From contig CP141132.1 in the NCBI GenBank assembly GCA_035236585.1, positions 26,495,445-26,559,444 of the forward strand: a DNA stretch of 64,000 nucleotides, in the 5' to 3' direction. This document shows, in pieces, positions 47,151-58,253 of the stretch. The stretch comes from Warburgia ugandensis. Lineage: Eukaryota; Streptophyta; Magnoliopsida; Canellales; Canellaceae. A model generated the notes under the pieces. That model worked only from the letters and a program-made list of their open reading frames with translations. It was not told the DNA's origin and did not search any database. The first letter of the stretch is position 1; each line of letters opens with the position of its first letter. Both the position numbers and the translations under genes were made by a program.

Positions 47151-48059
47151 AAGCGGGGGCATGGACATCCTGAAATAATATTGCTATCAACCACTCAATC
47201 ACAATGTTCATTCATCTGGGAACACAATATGTAGACAAAATTATAAAGATGAATGCAAAAGATCCTAAAATGTTATGCACCAAGTAAGATGAATGCAATC
47301 TACATGTAATTATACTACCAAACAATTGTGCAAATCCAAATTAACAATGCAAGCCATTAAGAAATTAAATAAAAATCACAATTGTAAAGAGTATAATTTA
47401 GATTACTATCATAAGAATAGAATTTAGATTTCCATATGACTACAAGTATTTATATGAGTAAATACCTTCCAACTTATGAAAGAACACAAACATAATGAAA
47501 TAATGGAACTGCAATGAAGGAGAATTACAAAATAATTGTAAATGGAACTGCACAATAGCATGCAAGGGAGAAGATTTTAGTCTGTAGAAAGGAAACCTTT
47601 CTATAAATTAAGTACCTGGTCAACAACCAAATAATGGAAGTGAAATTATGTAAAACTAGAAATAATGAAAAAATAGTAAAATAAACAAGATGGGAAGGGT
47701 AGAGCATTTTATTGTGAGTAAAGGTCCTATAAATATTAGTCAATGTTCATCTAGGAATGCCACCACTATAAAAAAACAAAAGGTAGTAGAACATAGATTA
47801 GCCTTGGTGAATTGATAGTAGAGAACAACAAGGCTACTACATGACAAAACATGCATCCCATCATGCACAACCAACAAGACAAAAGTATTCTCCATCTATA
47901 GACTTGCATTAGAATGCACCTATATGGTAGACAACAAACTATAGATCCAAGCACTAACACAAAATTTTGTATTCTTATTCTGGACTCTAAGAAGGACAAG
48001 ATGAAAAAGATGAACAACTTGGATCTTAGATCTGAGCTACCATCACCTCTATATTAGAT
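47151..48059. other. Intergenic, no gene seen
   Basis: AT-rich, short chance ORFs only (47525-47743 and 47766-48017 on -, hydrophobic but with no family match). It may contain the 5' flank of the hAT element and the far end of the family D LTR, but I find no border. Confidence 0.35.
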
Positions 48060-48523
48060 GGGAATCGATGGCTAGCTTTCATAGTTACAGAGCTTTGTTG
48101 GTGGCATAGAGAGGATGGATGGAAGAGAAAAAGGGTAGAGGAAGAAACAGAAGGTACAGAAAGTTGCATCTTTAAGGGATATCCAATCAGTAGCATGTGG
48201 CAACAAAATCACGTGGTTTTTTATGGTGTCCCAACAAGGAGAAAGCTAGGGTGAGATGGTCAAGTGCTAGATGATCACCTATGGATGGTCTTAGCTACCT
48301 TGATAGTGAACTCTGGTGAAATTCCATGATTGGAATGAGAGGGAGAGATGAGATTTGTGAGGGAGAGCTTGATTAGAAGAAAGAGGGAGATGAGGGGAAA
48401 AGTTAAGGTATTTTAATCAGTTCCTTGTTGCTATTCTAGTTGGACGACACACTTGACTGTGGTAGGCGCTATCACGCAGCTGTCAACTTTTCCACTAATG
48501 ACAGAGACTAAAGGGGAAAACAA

Positions 48524-48620
<97 letters not shown>

Positions 48621-48953
48621 AGGTTTTTGCATTTGGGGGGTGCTATTAACAAAAATGGCCCCTATGTTTTAAGAATATTCTTCATCTTCATGTTTGATCT
48701 TATTTTTATTAAAGTGCCCTCAGTATGTAAAGTATTCTAACTTTTTCCTTCAAACTCCATTTTCAATGTTCTTAGTGCCATTGGAAAGATTTTTTCAAGT
48801 ACATTTCAAATATTGATGTTTTGAGAGTTACCTATGTGTCTTTCAAAAGTTTTTTTTCCATAAAACCTTAAGCCTATAAAACCAAATTTGAATTTTTATT
48901 GCATATTGGATAGGAGTTACATTGAATGTAATTTAGAAATTTGGGATATTACA
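48060..48953 (-). repeat. Family D LTR, minus strand (3' limit uncertain)
   Basis: Read on - from 48953 it starts TGTAATATCCCAAATTTCTAA, like TGTAATATCCTCAATTTTAA at 62868. It has the same order of features: a CTCCATTTTC/GGCACT region, a GGGGCCATTTTTGTTAATAGCACCCC block, then a CT tract 337 bp from the start in both copies. The CT tract has grown into the (GA)n microsatellite. The left end is not defined. Confidence 0.6.
48525..48616. repeat. (GA)n microsatellite, about 46 units
   Basis: A perfect AG run of about 92 bp. It sits at the position of the CT-rich leader of the family D LTR (compare 63205 on +). The ORFs with Arg/Glu or Ser/Leu runs at 48431-48740 are artefacts of it. Confidence 0.97.
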
Positions 48954-49280
48954 TCTTTAGCATATGGGTAGGATTTAAAAAAAAAAATTCCATCTTGATT
49001 AGCAATCTAAAGTTAGGTACTTAATATGAGTTGAATAGAAGAAAATTATTTGAGATAAATGAAGGAACTTCCATATTTGTTTCAAAAATATGTTTGTCGG
49101 TGTCACCTCTAGAAATCCTTATGAGACTATAACTCGCCCATTAAGGGTAACCTTTAAGTTTAAAGGCTTTCTGCATATGCTAAACTTAGACAATGGCACC
49201 TGTGAAAGTTAGGAATTTTTAGATTTTTCATTTTAGTGGTTTTTCTTGAGCACTAGCAAAATTTAAGCCTAGGGGTATTC
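48954..49280 (+). repeat. Athila-like 3' internal fragment
   Basis: From about 49115 to 49275 it matches the last 170 bp of A1 before its polypurine tract (TAACTCGCCCATTAAGGGTAACC and a CTAGCAAAAT..CCTAGGGGTA ending). A degenerate polypurine tract (AAGCCTAGGGG) lies at 49268-49278. No TG-starting LTR follows clearly. Confidence 0.5.
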
Positions 49281-50533
49281 AATCGGCATAGAAATACTAC
49301 ATAGAACATCTCTATTTTTAATAGATTTTAACCATATTCTATCATAAAGATCACTAATTAAGGTTATTTTCACATTTTGAAGGATTATGGTACAATTATA
49401 AACAAAGGTATTCTTGGTATTTCAAAACCTAAAAGATAGATAATCAAGAGTTTGAGCATTAACATGTTCGACCTATCAAATTTATAAACTCCTAAAGTTT
49501 AGAATGCATAACGGTGCCATTATAGTTTTCAGCATAGTCAAAAACCCTAGAAGCATTGACAAACCTTATCCATGCAAAAGATGTTGTAAATATCAAAAAA
49601 TAAGGTGGAAGAACTTCCATACATGCATACAAAATTTTCACACTTTAGGGAGCTTCTAAGTGTAGTTTGAGAGCCACATACATCAAAGGAAGCTCACATA
49701 TGAAGTACACTCTAATCAGGGCATGCGTAGAGACCAAAAACCCTAGCTTTCTCTCTCTACACTTTAGAATGGGGACCACCTGCATGTTTGCCACGAATTT
49801 TTCATGCAAAGATGGTGCATCCCACTTAAATCCACATTGAATACATAAATGGATGAGAAAGATTGGTGGAGAAAAATAAGGAGAGACACAAAAGATGGAA
49901 AATTGATGGTAAATTTACATCTCAAAAATTAAAGAAATAGTGGCTAAGATGATTTAACATCCAAGAACATCCTAAAGCAATCAATGGGAATCCATTTGAA
50001 ATAGGCTTGACTAATAGAAAGCAACCATGTAAGAAAGAGAAGACTAAACCATCATTGGTGGAGAAAATTTCAATGTGCTGCCCACTAGTTTTTTAGGAAA
50101 TCTAACATTTTCTCCTTGGAAAAAAATGTGTTTTTGCTTTAATCTCATTGGTTGGAAATAAAAATGTTGGGATATGGAGAAAATAAAAAAGGGAAATCAC
50201 TTTGGATGAGAAAATCTCCATGGAATGCTATCCATCCATCTTAAGGCTTACTAATTAAACAGATAAGAAGGAATAATGCCCTTTTAGATAGGAGACTTCA
50301 AGGAAATCTCAACCATCCATCCAAGGGCTCAAGCATGATCCAATGAGGGAGAGAAAGAGCATGAAAATATGAAACCATAGCCACCTTGCCCTTGTTAAAA
50401 AGTCGAATCAAAACTGTAAGTAGGAAAGATCTTCACCAATCATTTCAATCCAATGGCTTACATTCATCTTAGATTTTTGAACTCCAACATAAGAAAAATC
50501 TATTTTCTATGCCTCATACATCTTGTCATTTCC
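49281..50533 (+). repeat. Possible Athila-type 3' LTR, left part
   Basis: Follows an Athila-like 3' internal scrap and is interrupted by P2. The matching right part would be 58259-60264, whose end has the ATGGATCGACCC..CACTTGCGG block of Athila LTR ends. Joined length would be about 3.3 kb. I cannot align it to the A1 LTR with confidence. The last five bases, TTTCC, are the left target duplication of P2. No gene. Confidence 0.35.
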
Positions 50534-52772
50534 TGTCACGACCCAGGTTTTTTCATGCATTTTTAAATGCAATATCTAATTCCTAAGGCGAGATGCATCC
50601 CTATTTGAAAACCATTTTATAAAAACCATGCAATGCAATGGAAAACCTTTTAGTTTTAAACTCATTTTGAAAACCACGAGTGTCATTTGCTTTCACAACA
50701 ACCAAGGTAGTTTTTGAAAAGCTTTAGAAATCATAAGTGTTTTTCCCCAGATGTATCCGATCCAAAGACACAGCCCAACTGTAATTAAATACAAATACAT
50801 GTCCAAAGGGTTGAGAGTTTACTTACATGTATAACTGTCTCCTTTTTAATTCACTTGCTCGTAGCACTAATATCTCCTGAGGTGTCGTCTATTTGTGAGT
50901 GGAACTATCCTGAAAAATGTTAAGGATAGGGTGAGTATATACTATACTCAGTAGGAGTCTATCACTACTAGTTTTGCAATGCATGCTATGTTTAAAATCA
51001 TGTGCTCTTAAAAACATGTGTATGTTCGAATAATCATGTTCAATATATCAAAAACCATTGTCAAATTGAAATACTAACGACTTAAAGGATCACATAATCC
51101 AAATCAAAAGTATCATATACATATATATCATAACATTATGATATGCATAAGATGCTCCATTGAATCCAACACATTGATATCTAGTATGGTATGGTTGACC
51201 AACCTCATATCGTGCCATATGCAATGCAAATAAGTCCACAAAATCATAGGGTCCAACTATGCCCACGACCTCCTCGCCGTGTGGTCCCCGAGTACCTGAG
51301 GACACTTGGTCATAGCCTCAACGGGGCCTATGACACGTCGACCCAGTGCCGTGACACCAGTGGTAGCCCCCTGTACCACATGCAGTCGACGTAGGGACGT
51401 TGCCCTTTTTGGGTGTGGTACCCATCGACCTAATAGTGGTAGAGGCTGGAGGCCAACCCAAACCTCTTGGCATAGCATCCATGAGCTTGTTAACCCAAAT
51501 CATAATCGGATCAAATAAGTGAAAACCTCTCTTTCTTCAAAACCTGTCCTTTTCGGGTTCCTCACAATTGCCTGGCCCTCAGCACTCCAGCGTCTTTTGG
51601 TAACCCTCAAGGACATGCAATTTTTACAAGAACTTAATGCTCACAAATCATGCAATGTATGCAATTGTTTGCAAAGCATATCTATGCATAACGTATATGC
51701 AATTATTTACAAAACATGTCTATACATAAAGCATTTATCACATGTATGCTAAATTAAGTCATGCTAAAGAAGTTATATACTTAAAACATGTATTCTCAAA
51801 ACAATCATAGTTCTTTTAAAAGAATCTAGTAGTGATAGAGCACCTACCTCAAAGTCTCTTGGAGTAGTGTCCTTTATCACTCAACCAGTCCCTGGGTCTC
51901 ATTTATAAACTCTTGGGTATAAATGGATACAAGGAGTTCTAATTAATTTTAGTCTATTTAGACATTAGACCGCTAGCCCTACCTATTGGGTCCCTGGTTC
52001 TTGCCTCATTCATTGTCAGGCTGGATCCTATGATGCGGACCTACTATTCCATAGCTAACTCTGTAAATTGTCCTTTAAGGAGTGCCCTGGATAGCCTAAT
52101 GCCCTTTTCCCGATGGGTGCTCCTGCTCGCCAAATTTTTTGTGTTGTTCAAAATCCATGAAGAAGGGGAAACCTCAACGTCGAGCAAGTTTGTAAAAGGG
52201 AAGAGAGGGGAAATGGGGAGATGGGAATGGCATGGCTGGCCTGAATTTGGCCTGGCCATTGCCGAAAAATACAGAGGAGATGGGTTTTCGATCTTGCCAG
52301 AAACCCTAGTCTTAAACGGTTGGAAAAACGCCGAAAAACTTGGGTTTTTAGACAGGGGAGATGGGGCTTTTATAGACCGGCTATGGCGGTGCCCCTCAAT
52401 GGCTGTGCCAGATCCCTCTAAAAAAATCAGGATTGAGGGTTTCTAGGAGAGTCTAGAGGTTGAAGACGACGGGGGGTGCCGTTATCAAAATGGCTCCCTG
52501 CGTTTTTCGTCCTTTTTTGTTTTTTTCGTTTTTCTGTTTAATTTCTAGAAATACCCCTCTCTTTAAATGGTTGTAACTTCTTCATACGAACTCTGTTTTG
52601 GGTGATTTTTGAGGCGTTGGATTCCATTTTTTGAGTAGAATCTAATGGTACTAAGTTTCCTCACAAATTCCACCATTTACTATTTTAAATAAAATCAAAC
52701 ATTCAACACAGTTTATTTCCTATAGAACGTTCAATTTTCGTTAAAAATAGTGTAAATTGCTCGGGCATTACA
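50534..52772 (-). repeat. 3' LTR of element P2 (minus strand)
   Basis: On the minus strand it starts TGTAATGCCCG at 52772 and ends GGGTCGTGACA at 50534. It is flanked by TTTCC at 50529-50533, and the same TTTCC follows the other LTR at 58254. It is related to the P1 LTR (shared GGCATAGC and TTGGCCACCC-type blocks, ACTCAGTAGGAGTCTATCAC). It is about 510 bp shorter than its partner because the block 57051-57558 is absent (junction near 52079). TATA box at 52367-52374. Confidence 0.93.
52367..52374 (-). promoter_or_regulatory. TATA box of P2 left LTR
   Basis: TATAAAAG on the minus strand, about 400 bp from the LTR start, matching 57843-57850 in the other LTR. The GC inverted repeat found upstream in the other LTR is deleted here. 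Confidence 0.5.
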
Positions 52773-52790
52773 TTATTACTCCCTTAAAAG
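52773..52790 (-). promoter_or_regulatory. Polypurine tract of P2
   Basis: On the minus strand CTTTTAAGGGAGTAATAA precedes the LTR start, as in P1 (TTTTAAGGGGGTAATAA). Confidence 0.75.
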
Positions 52791-55490
52791 AATTTCGTCC
52801 TCAAAATTCCATAAATTATCATCTTCCAGGTATTTATCACTTAGATGATTTCTTGGTGAATGCATTCTCCCCCTTAGGAATCAAATATAGGCTCATCCTC
52901 AATTTATCATTTCTATTGTTCTTTCTACAAGGCCTTACTTATAAGGGCCGCTTTACCATCATTAGGATTTTTACTAATGTTCCTATTCCTGCAAAGAAAA
53001 AAGTCTCTTATTCATAACTGAGTACCCTTACTAGGTCATGATTGAATCCTTTGTCATCATCCTCTTTGTCCTTTCTTTGCTTGATGGTTTTCTTCGTAAC
53101 TTTTCAGTCCAAAAGTTCTATACTTAATCCAGTAGGGTTAGTCCTTAAGAAATTCCTTCAATTGATTTTTCGTACTTGGTATATGTTCATAACAACTAAC
53201 TTTTTGTCTAAAGGCACGTAACATTGCATCTTCACCTTATAGTGTGCTAGCCACCTCAACTTTCCTTCCATCCCCTATATCAATATATTGTTCAATCTTT
53301 TATTAAGGCTTTATCGTCAACCATGCAGTCTGTATTGTCAGGAGGTATCCTCATAAGTAGTGATTTTCTCAATTCCTCAAATTTTATCCTTCAAGTGCCT
53401 CCTCATACTTAGCTTATAATAGCAATTCTCGTTCCATAACTACTTCATCAAGTTATGCTAAAGCTATTAAATCATCAAATTTGAAAAACACTCAGGTAAG
53501 CATGGAACATTTTTGTAGACATATAGAAAGACTTTATTTGATTACCTATTGATCTCTTTCCAGATATATCTTTGTCATAAGCTCAGGGGTCTTCATAGTG
53601 ATCAATACTTATCTACCTTTCTTTTCAATCTATGTCATCAGCATCTTTCAGACTCACAGTGATTTCTATGGTTTGTCATGGTATCTATTAAGGTTTGAAA
53701 AATGTTTCCCATTGGTTTAGATCACTTCTTATTTTTGCAATTGTCTCAGTTGTTTCTATATTTATTGTACTTGTAGCTCTTCCACGATGTGGCCTAATCA
53801 ACTGGCCTTATACCCTCGAATGACTTAGCCTAACAAGTACTCAAGTTTAAAGACTTATAACATCCTTCTGAGTATGTAACTTCAACTACTAACTCATAGA
53901 CACTAACATACCTGATTAATTAGGGCAGGATACCTTTATTTAGTCAACAACACTCAATAATGGTCTTAAGATATTTGGTCTTCCAATTTATGATATCAAG
54001 ACCTTCATTTGATCCTTGATGGTACCCTTCTTGCTGAAGATAGATAGATGGACAAGTTACTGTCCTGGCCTAATTCCTTTTTCAATATAACTTTATTTAC
54101 TCATGTAGTGGCTAGGTGAGATATCACCAAATTTTTCTTTTTATGGATTATATCCATTGGTGTTCCCCATAAGCTAATGGATCTGATAAGAATCTCATTG
54201 ATATCAAACCATTTGTAGAATTTAATTTCTAGTTGGTCACCATTCTTCTTTGAAAATTTCTTGTCACATATTCTCCTGAAATTCGATACTCTACTTAAAG
54301 TCTTAAACCCCATATGCTTTCTCTTTTTTGTACTCTTTTACAATAAGATCACCAACTCACCTAGTATTATTCCTTTGCATTTGTTTGATCTACCTTCCTA
54401 TAGGATTCAAGATGATAGAATTGTATGTATCTCCATAGAGTCATGATCTTCTTCTTTTGAATATTCAATATTCATTGAATACTTGGTAGTTACATCTTTA
54501 TCTCTCTCTCTTTTCTTCAAAATCCTCATTTGGTCTACCTAGATCAATGTCTTCATGTGCTTTGTTGCATATAATCGATACTGCATCTAGTCCTTTACTT
54601 ATTTGAATGCTTCTTAGAAAGTCTAAACTATCTTAAGATCATTGGAATCCTCAGTTGCCTACAGCCTCAATAAAATTCATACAATGTCTTAATAATAGTA
54701 TTGATGTTTTGATCATGCTATACTTTTCTTACAAGTTCATGTTAGGATCGATCTATTATTCACAGATCTATCATCCCCAATAATATTGTCAAAATCTTTT
54801 GGTAACACTGGCGAATATAGTTCCTTATCATATTTGTGTTATATTCCTCATAATATGTCACTTGTATACATCTTCTGATTTGCTCCATAATACTCAAGTA
54901 GTTATTATTCGATATCACTTCACTTTTTAGGAGACTCCAATTAAGGTATCCAAAATTTAGCTAAGTCTTTCAGGATCTATTCCTTTGTGACCTAGTTCGA
55001 GTCATACTCATCTCCTAATATTATCTTGGATTCTCATCCTTCTTAGATTCTCATTAAAATCTTCAAAGTCTGTCTTTTACATCCCCTATCATACTTATAT
55101 CATATCCTTGTGATAGTGTACTCATATTCTGATATTCTTTATAATGGTAAGATAGCCATCTAGGTTCTTTGATTTTCTTACCTTTAGTGAGATTAATCTA
55201 CTAACAAGTCCACTAACATCTTCATTCATCATTCTCATCATAATCTAATTTATATATGAGTTTCCCTGTTTGCACTATTGCACAACAATCCTTAAGATTT
55301 AAGCCATTCGATATCTAAGTATTTGCTAGAACCATCTCCTTTTTCACCTATTTGTTTATGGTGAAATGCCTTGAGCATTAATATTGTAATCCTAAAATAG
55401 AAGTAGTCATTTCTACTACTTCTTCTTGATTTTCTCTATTGTCTATGACCCTTGGACATGCTGGATTGGCTCTGAAAGGATAAAACCTGG
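52791..55490 (-). mobile_element. Internal region of P2, decayed gypsy deletion derivative
   Basis: About 2.7 kb, collinear on the minus strand with the P1 internal region but with about 0.9 kb more near its 3' end. No ORF over 80 codons. Only an RT scrap is recognisable. gag, protease, RNase H and integrase cannot be read, so the element is non-autonomous. Confidence 0.8.
54000..54320 (-). pseudogene. Reverse transcriptase remnant of P2
   Basis: The minus-strand open stretch 54101-54313 ends with EILIRSISLWGTPMDIIHKK, which fits the conserved IRPSxSPWGxPVxxVKKKD stretch of Ty3/gypsy RT, with one residue missing. Downstream, GGGTACCATCAA at 54016-54027 (minus) gives GYHQ. The YxDD block is gone. 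P1 has the same scrap with a stop at the Trp. Confidence 0.6.
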
Positions 55491-55502
55491 GCTCTGATAC
55501 CA
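55491..55502 (-). promoter_or_regulatory. Primer-binding site (tRNA-iMet type) of P2
   Basis: TGGTATCAGAGC on the minus strand, two bases from the LTR at 55505. Fixes the minus orientation. Confidence 0.93.
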
Positions 55503-57050
55503 ACTGTGGCGACCCGGGTTTTACCATGCATTTTTAAATGTAATATCTAATTCCTAAGGCGAGATGCATCCCTATTTGAAAACCATTTTATAAAAACCAT
55601 GCAATGCAACGGAAAACCTTTTAGTTTTAAACTCATTTTGGAAACCACGAGTGTCATTTGCTTTCACAACAACCAAGGTAGATTTTGAAAAGCTTTAGAA
55701 ATCATAAGTGTTTTCCCCGCATCTATCCAAATACAAAGACACAGCCCAACTGTAATTAAATACAAATACATGTCCAAAGGGTTGAGAGTTTACTTACGTG
55801 TATAACTGTCTCCTTTTTAATTCACTTTCTCGTAGTACTAATATCTCCTGAGGCATCATCTATTTGTGAGTGGAACTATCCTGAAAAATGTTAAGGATAG
55901 GGTGAGTATATACTATACTCAATAGGAGTCTATCACTACTAGTTTTACAATGCATGCTATGTTTAAAATCATGTGCTCTTAAAAACATGAGTATGTTCAA
56001 ATAATCATGTTCAATATATCAAAAACCATTGTCAAATTGAAATACTAACGACTTAAAGGATCACATAATCCAAATCGAAAGTATCATATACATATATATC
56101 GTAACATTATGATATGCATAAGATGCTTCATTGAATCAAACTCATGGATATCTAGTATGGTATGGTCGACCAACCTCATATCATGCCATATGTAATGCAA
56201 ATAAGTCTACAAAATCATAGGGTCCAACTATGCCCACGACCTCCTCGCCGTGTGGTCCTCGAGTACCTGAGGACACTTGGTCATAGCCTCAACGGGGCCT
56301 ATGACATGTCGACCCAGTGCCGTGACACCAGTGGTAGCCCCCCTGTACGACATGCAGTCGATGTAGGGACGTTGCCCTTTTTGGGTGTGGTACCCATCTA
56401 CCTAATAGTGGTAGAGGTTGGAGGCCAACCCAAACCTCTCGGCATAGCGCCCATGCGCTTATCAGCCCAAATCATAATCTGATCAAACAAGCAAAAACCT
56501 CTCTTTCTTCAAAACCTATCCTCTTCGAGTCCCTCACAACTGCCTGGCCCTCGGCACTCCAGCGTCTTTTGGTAACCCTCAAGGACATGTAATTTTTACA
56601 AGAACTTAATGCTCACAAATCATGCAATGTATGCAATTGTTTGCAAAACATATCTATGCATAACATATATGCAATTATTTACAAAACATGTCTATGTATA
56701 AAGCATTTATCACATGTATGCTGAATTAAGTCATGCTAAACATGTTATATACTTAAAACATGTATTCTCAAAACAATCATAGTTCTTTTAAAAGAATCTA
56801 GTAGTGATAGAGCACCTACCTCAAAGTCTCCTAGAGTCGCGTCCTTTACCACTCAACCCGTCCCTGGGTCTCATTTATAAACTCTTGGGTATAAATGGAT
56901 ACAAGGAGTCCTAATTAATTTCAGTCTATTTAGACATTAGACCGCTAGCCCTGCCTATTGGGTCCCTGGTTCTTGCCTAATTCATTGTCAGGCTGGATCC
57001 TTTGATGCAGACCTACTATTCCATAGCTAACTCTGTAAATTGTCCTTTAA

Positions 57051-57558
57051 TCTTAGCTTTAAAGTCTTGTTGGGTCCACGTGTCCCAGTTCCTTCACGTG
57101 CGTGCGCGCCTAAAGGCCGTGTCAGGGACCGCGTTTTTGCACGTGCACATGCATGTTCAGGTGACCCGCTATGACGCGCATCATCGCACGGGCGCACCTT
57201 GTATCATGGAGCATCTCAACTCCCAGGGCACCCCGTGCACCTTGGTCGAGCCAGGACCCGTGCCCTATGTTACGCGCGCACCCGAGGGCCGCTCCTGGGA
57301 TAGTGTACGAACTATCGTACACCCGGAGCCCATCCCTGGGACCTTATCCAGGGCGCACATGGAGCAAGGCATCCCTGGGATGCCTGGCTCGTGCAAGGTT
57401 GTTTGGACCTGGCTTTGGGGAGCTGTGTTCGTGCAGGGCCGTCTGAACGGCTTGGGAACGTTCTCCAGCCCAGAAATCTGGCAGGAAAAAGGTCAGATCT
57501 GGCATGGATCTTGGCCTAGGTGAAGTGAAGCAGAGGAAAGGGAAGGAGGATGGCTTAC
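57051..57558. repeat. GC-rich block present in only one P2 LTR
   Basis: CpG-rich, in contrast to the AT-rich LTR. P1 LTRs also have a CpG-rich block in the same part (about 40-380), which suggests the block is ancestral and the other P2 LTR lost it. It contains a perfect hairpin GTGTACGA-ACTA-TCGTACAC at 57303-57322. Confidence 0.7.
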
Positions 57559-57842
57559 CTGGGTAGCCTGAGGAGTGCCCTTTTCCCGATGGGTGCTCTT
57601 GCTCGCTGGATTTTTTGTGTTGTCCGAAATCCATGAAGAAGGGGAAACCTCAACATCGAGCAAGTTTGTAAAAGGGAAGAGAGAGGAAATGGGGAGATGG
57701 GAACGGCATGGCTGGCCTGACTTTGGTCTGGCCGTTGCCAAAAAATGCAGAGGAGACGAGTTTCCAATCTTGCTGGAAACCCCAATCTCAAACGGCTGGA
57801 AAAACGCTAGAAAACTTGGGTTTTTGGAGAGGGGAGATGGGG

Positions 57843-57850
57843 CTTTTATA
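57843..57850 (-). promoter_or_regulatory. TATA box of P2 right LTR
   Basis: TATAAAAG on the minus strand, 403 bp from the LTR start, close to the 415 bp of P1. About 35-50 bp upstream on - is a GC inverted repeat (57883-57900). Confidence 0.6.
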
Positions 57851-58253
57851 GACCGGCTATGGCGGTGCCCCTCAATGGCATTGCCGCCATTGGCGGTGGC
57901 AGATTCCTCTGGAAAAATCAGGATCGAGGGTTTCTGGGAGAGTCTAGAGGTTGAAGATGACAGGGGGTGCCGTTATCAAAATGGTCCCTGCATTTTTCGT
58001 CCTTTTTCGTTTTTTTGTTTAATTTTCAGAAATACCCCTATCTTTAAATGGCTGTAACTTCTTCATACGAACTCCGTTTTGGGTGATTTTTGAGGCGTTG
58101 GATTCCATTTTTTGAGTAGAATCTAATGGTATTAAGTTTCCTCACAAATTCCTTTGTTTAATATTTTAAATAAAATCAAACATTCAATACAGTTTATTTC
58201 CTATAGAACGTTCAATTTTTGATAAAAATAGTGTAAATTGCTTGGGCATTACA

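Larger units (their letters stand above)
55505..58253 (-). repeat. 5' LTR of element P2 (minus strand)
   Basis: Starts TGTAATGCCCAAGC at 58253 on - and ends GGGTCGCCACA at 55505. TTTCC follows at 58254-58258, equal to the five bases before the other LTR, so the element is complete. At 2.75 kb it carries a 508-bp GC-rich block (57051-57558) missing from the 3' LTR. ORFs here (57002-57523, 57575-58057) are frames of the LTR with no family match. Confidence 0.93.

Noticed and set aside
48431-48740. ORFs with Ser-Leu or Arg-Glu runs
   Set aside because: Direct translation of the (GA)n microsatellite.
57002-58057. 173- and 160-codon ORFs on +
   Set aside because: They run antisense to the P2 LTR, through its GC-rich block, and have no recognisable domain.
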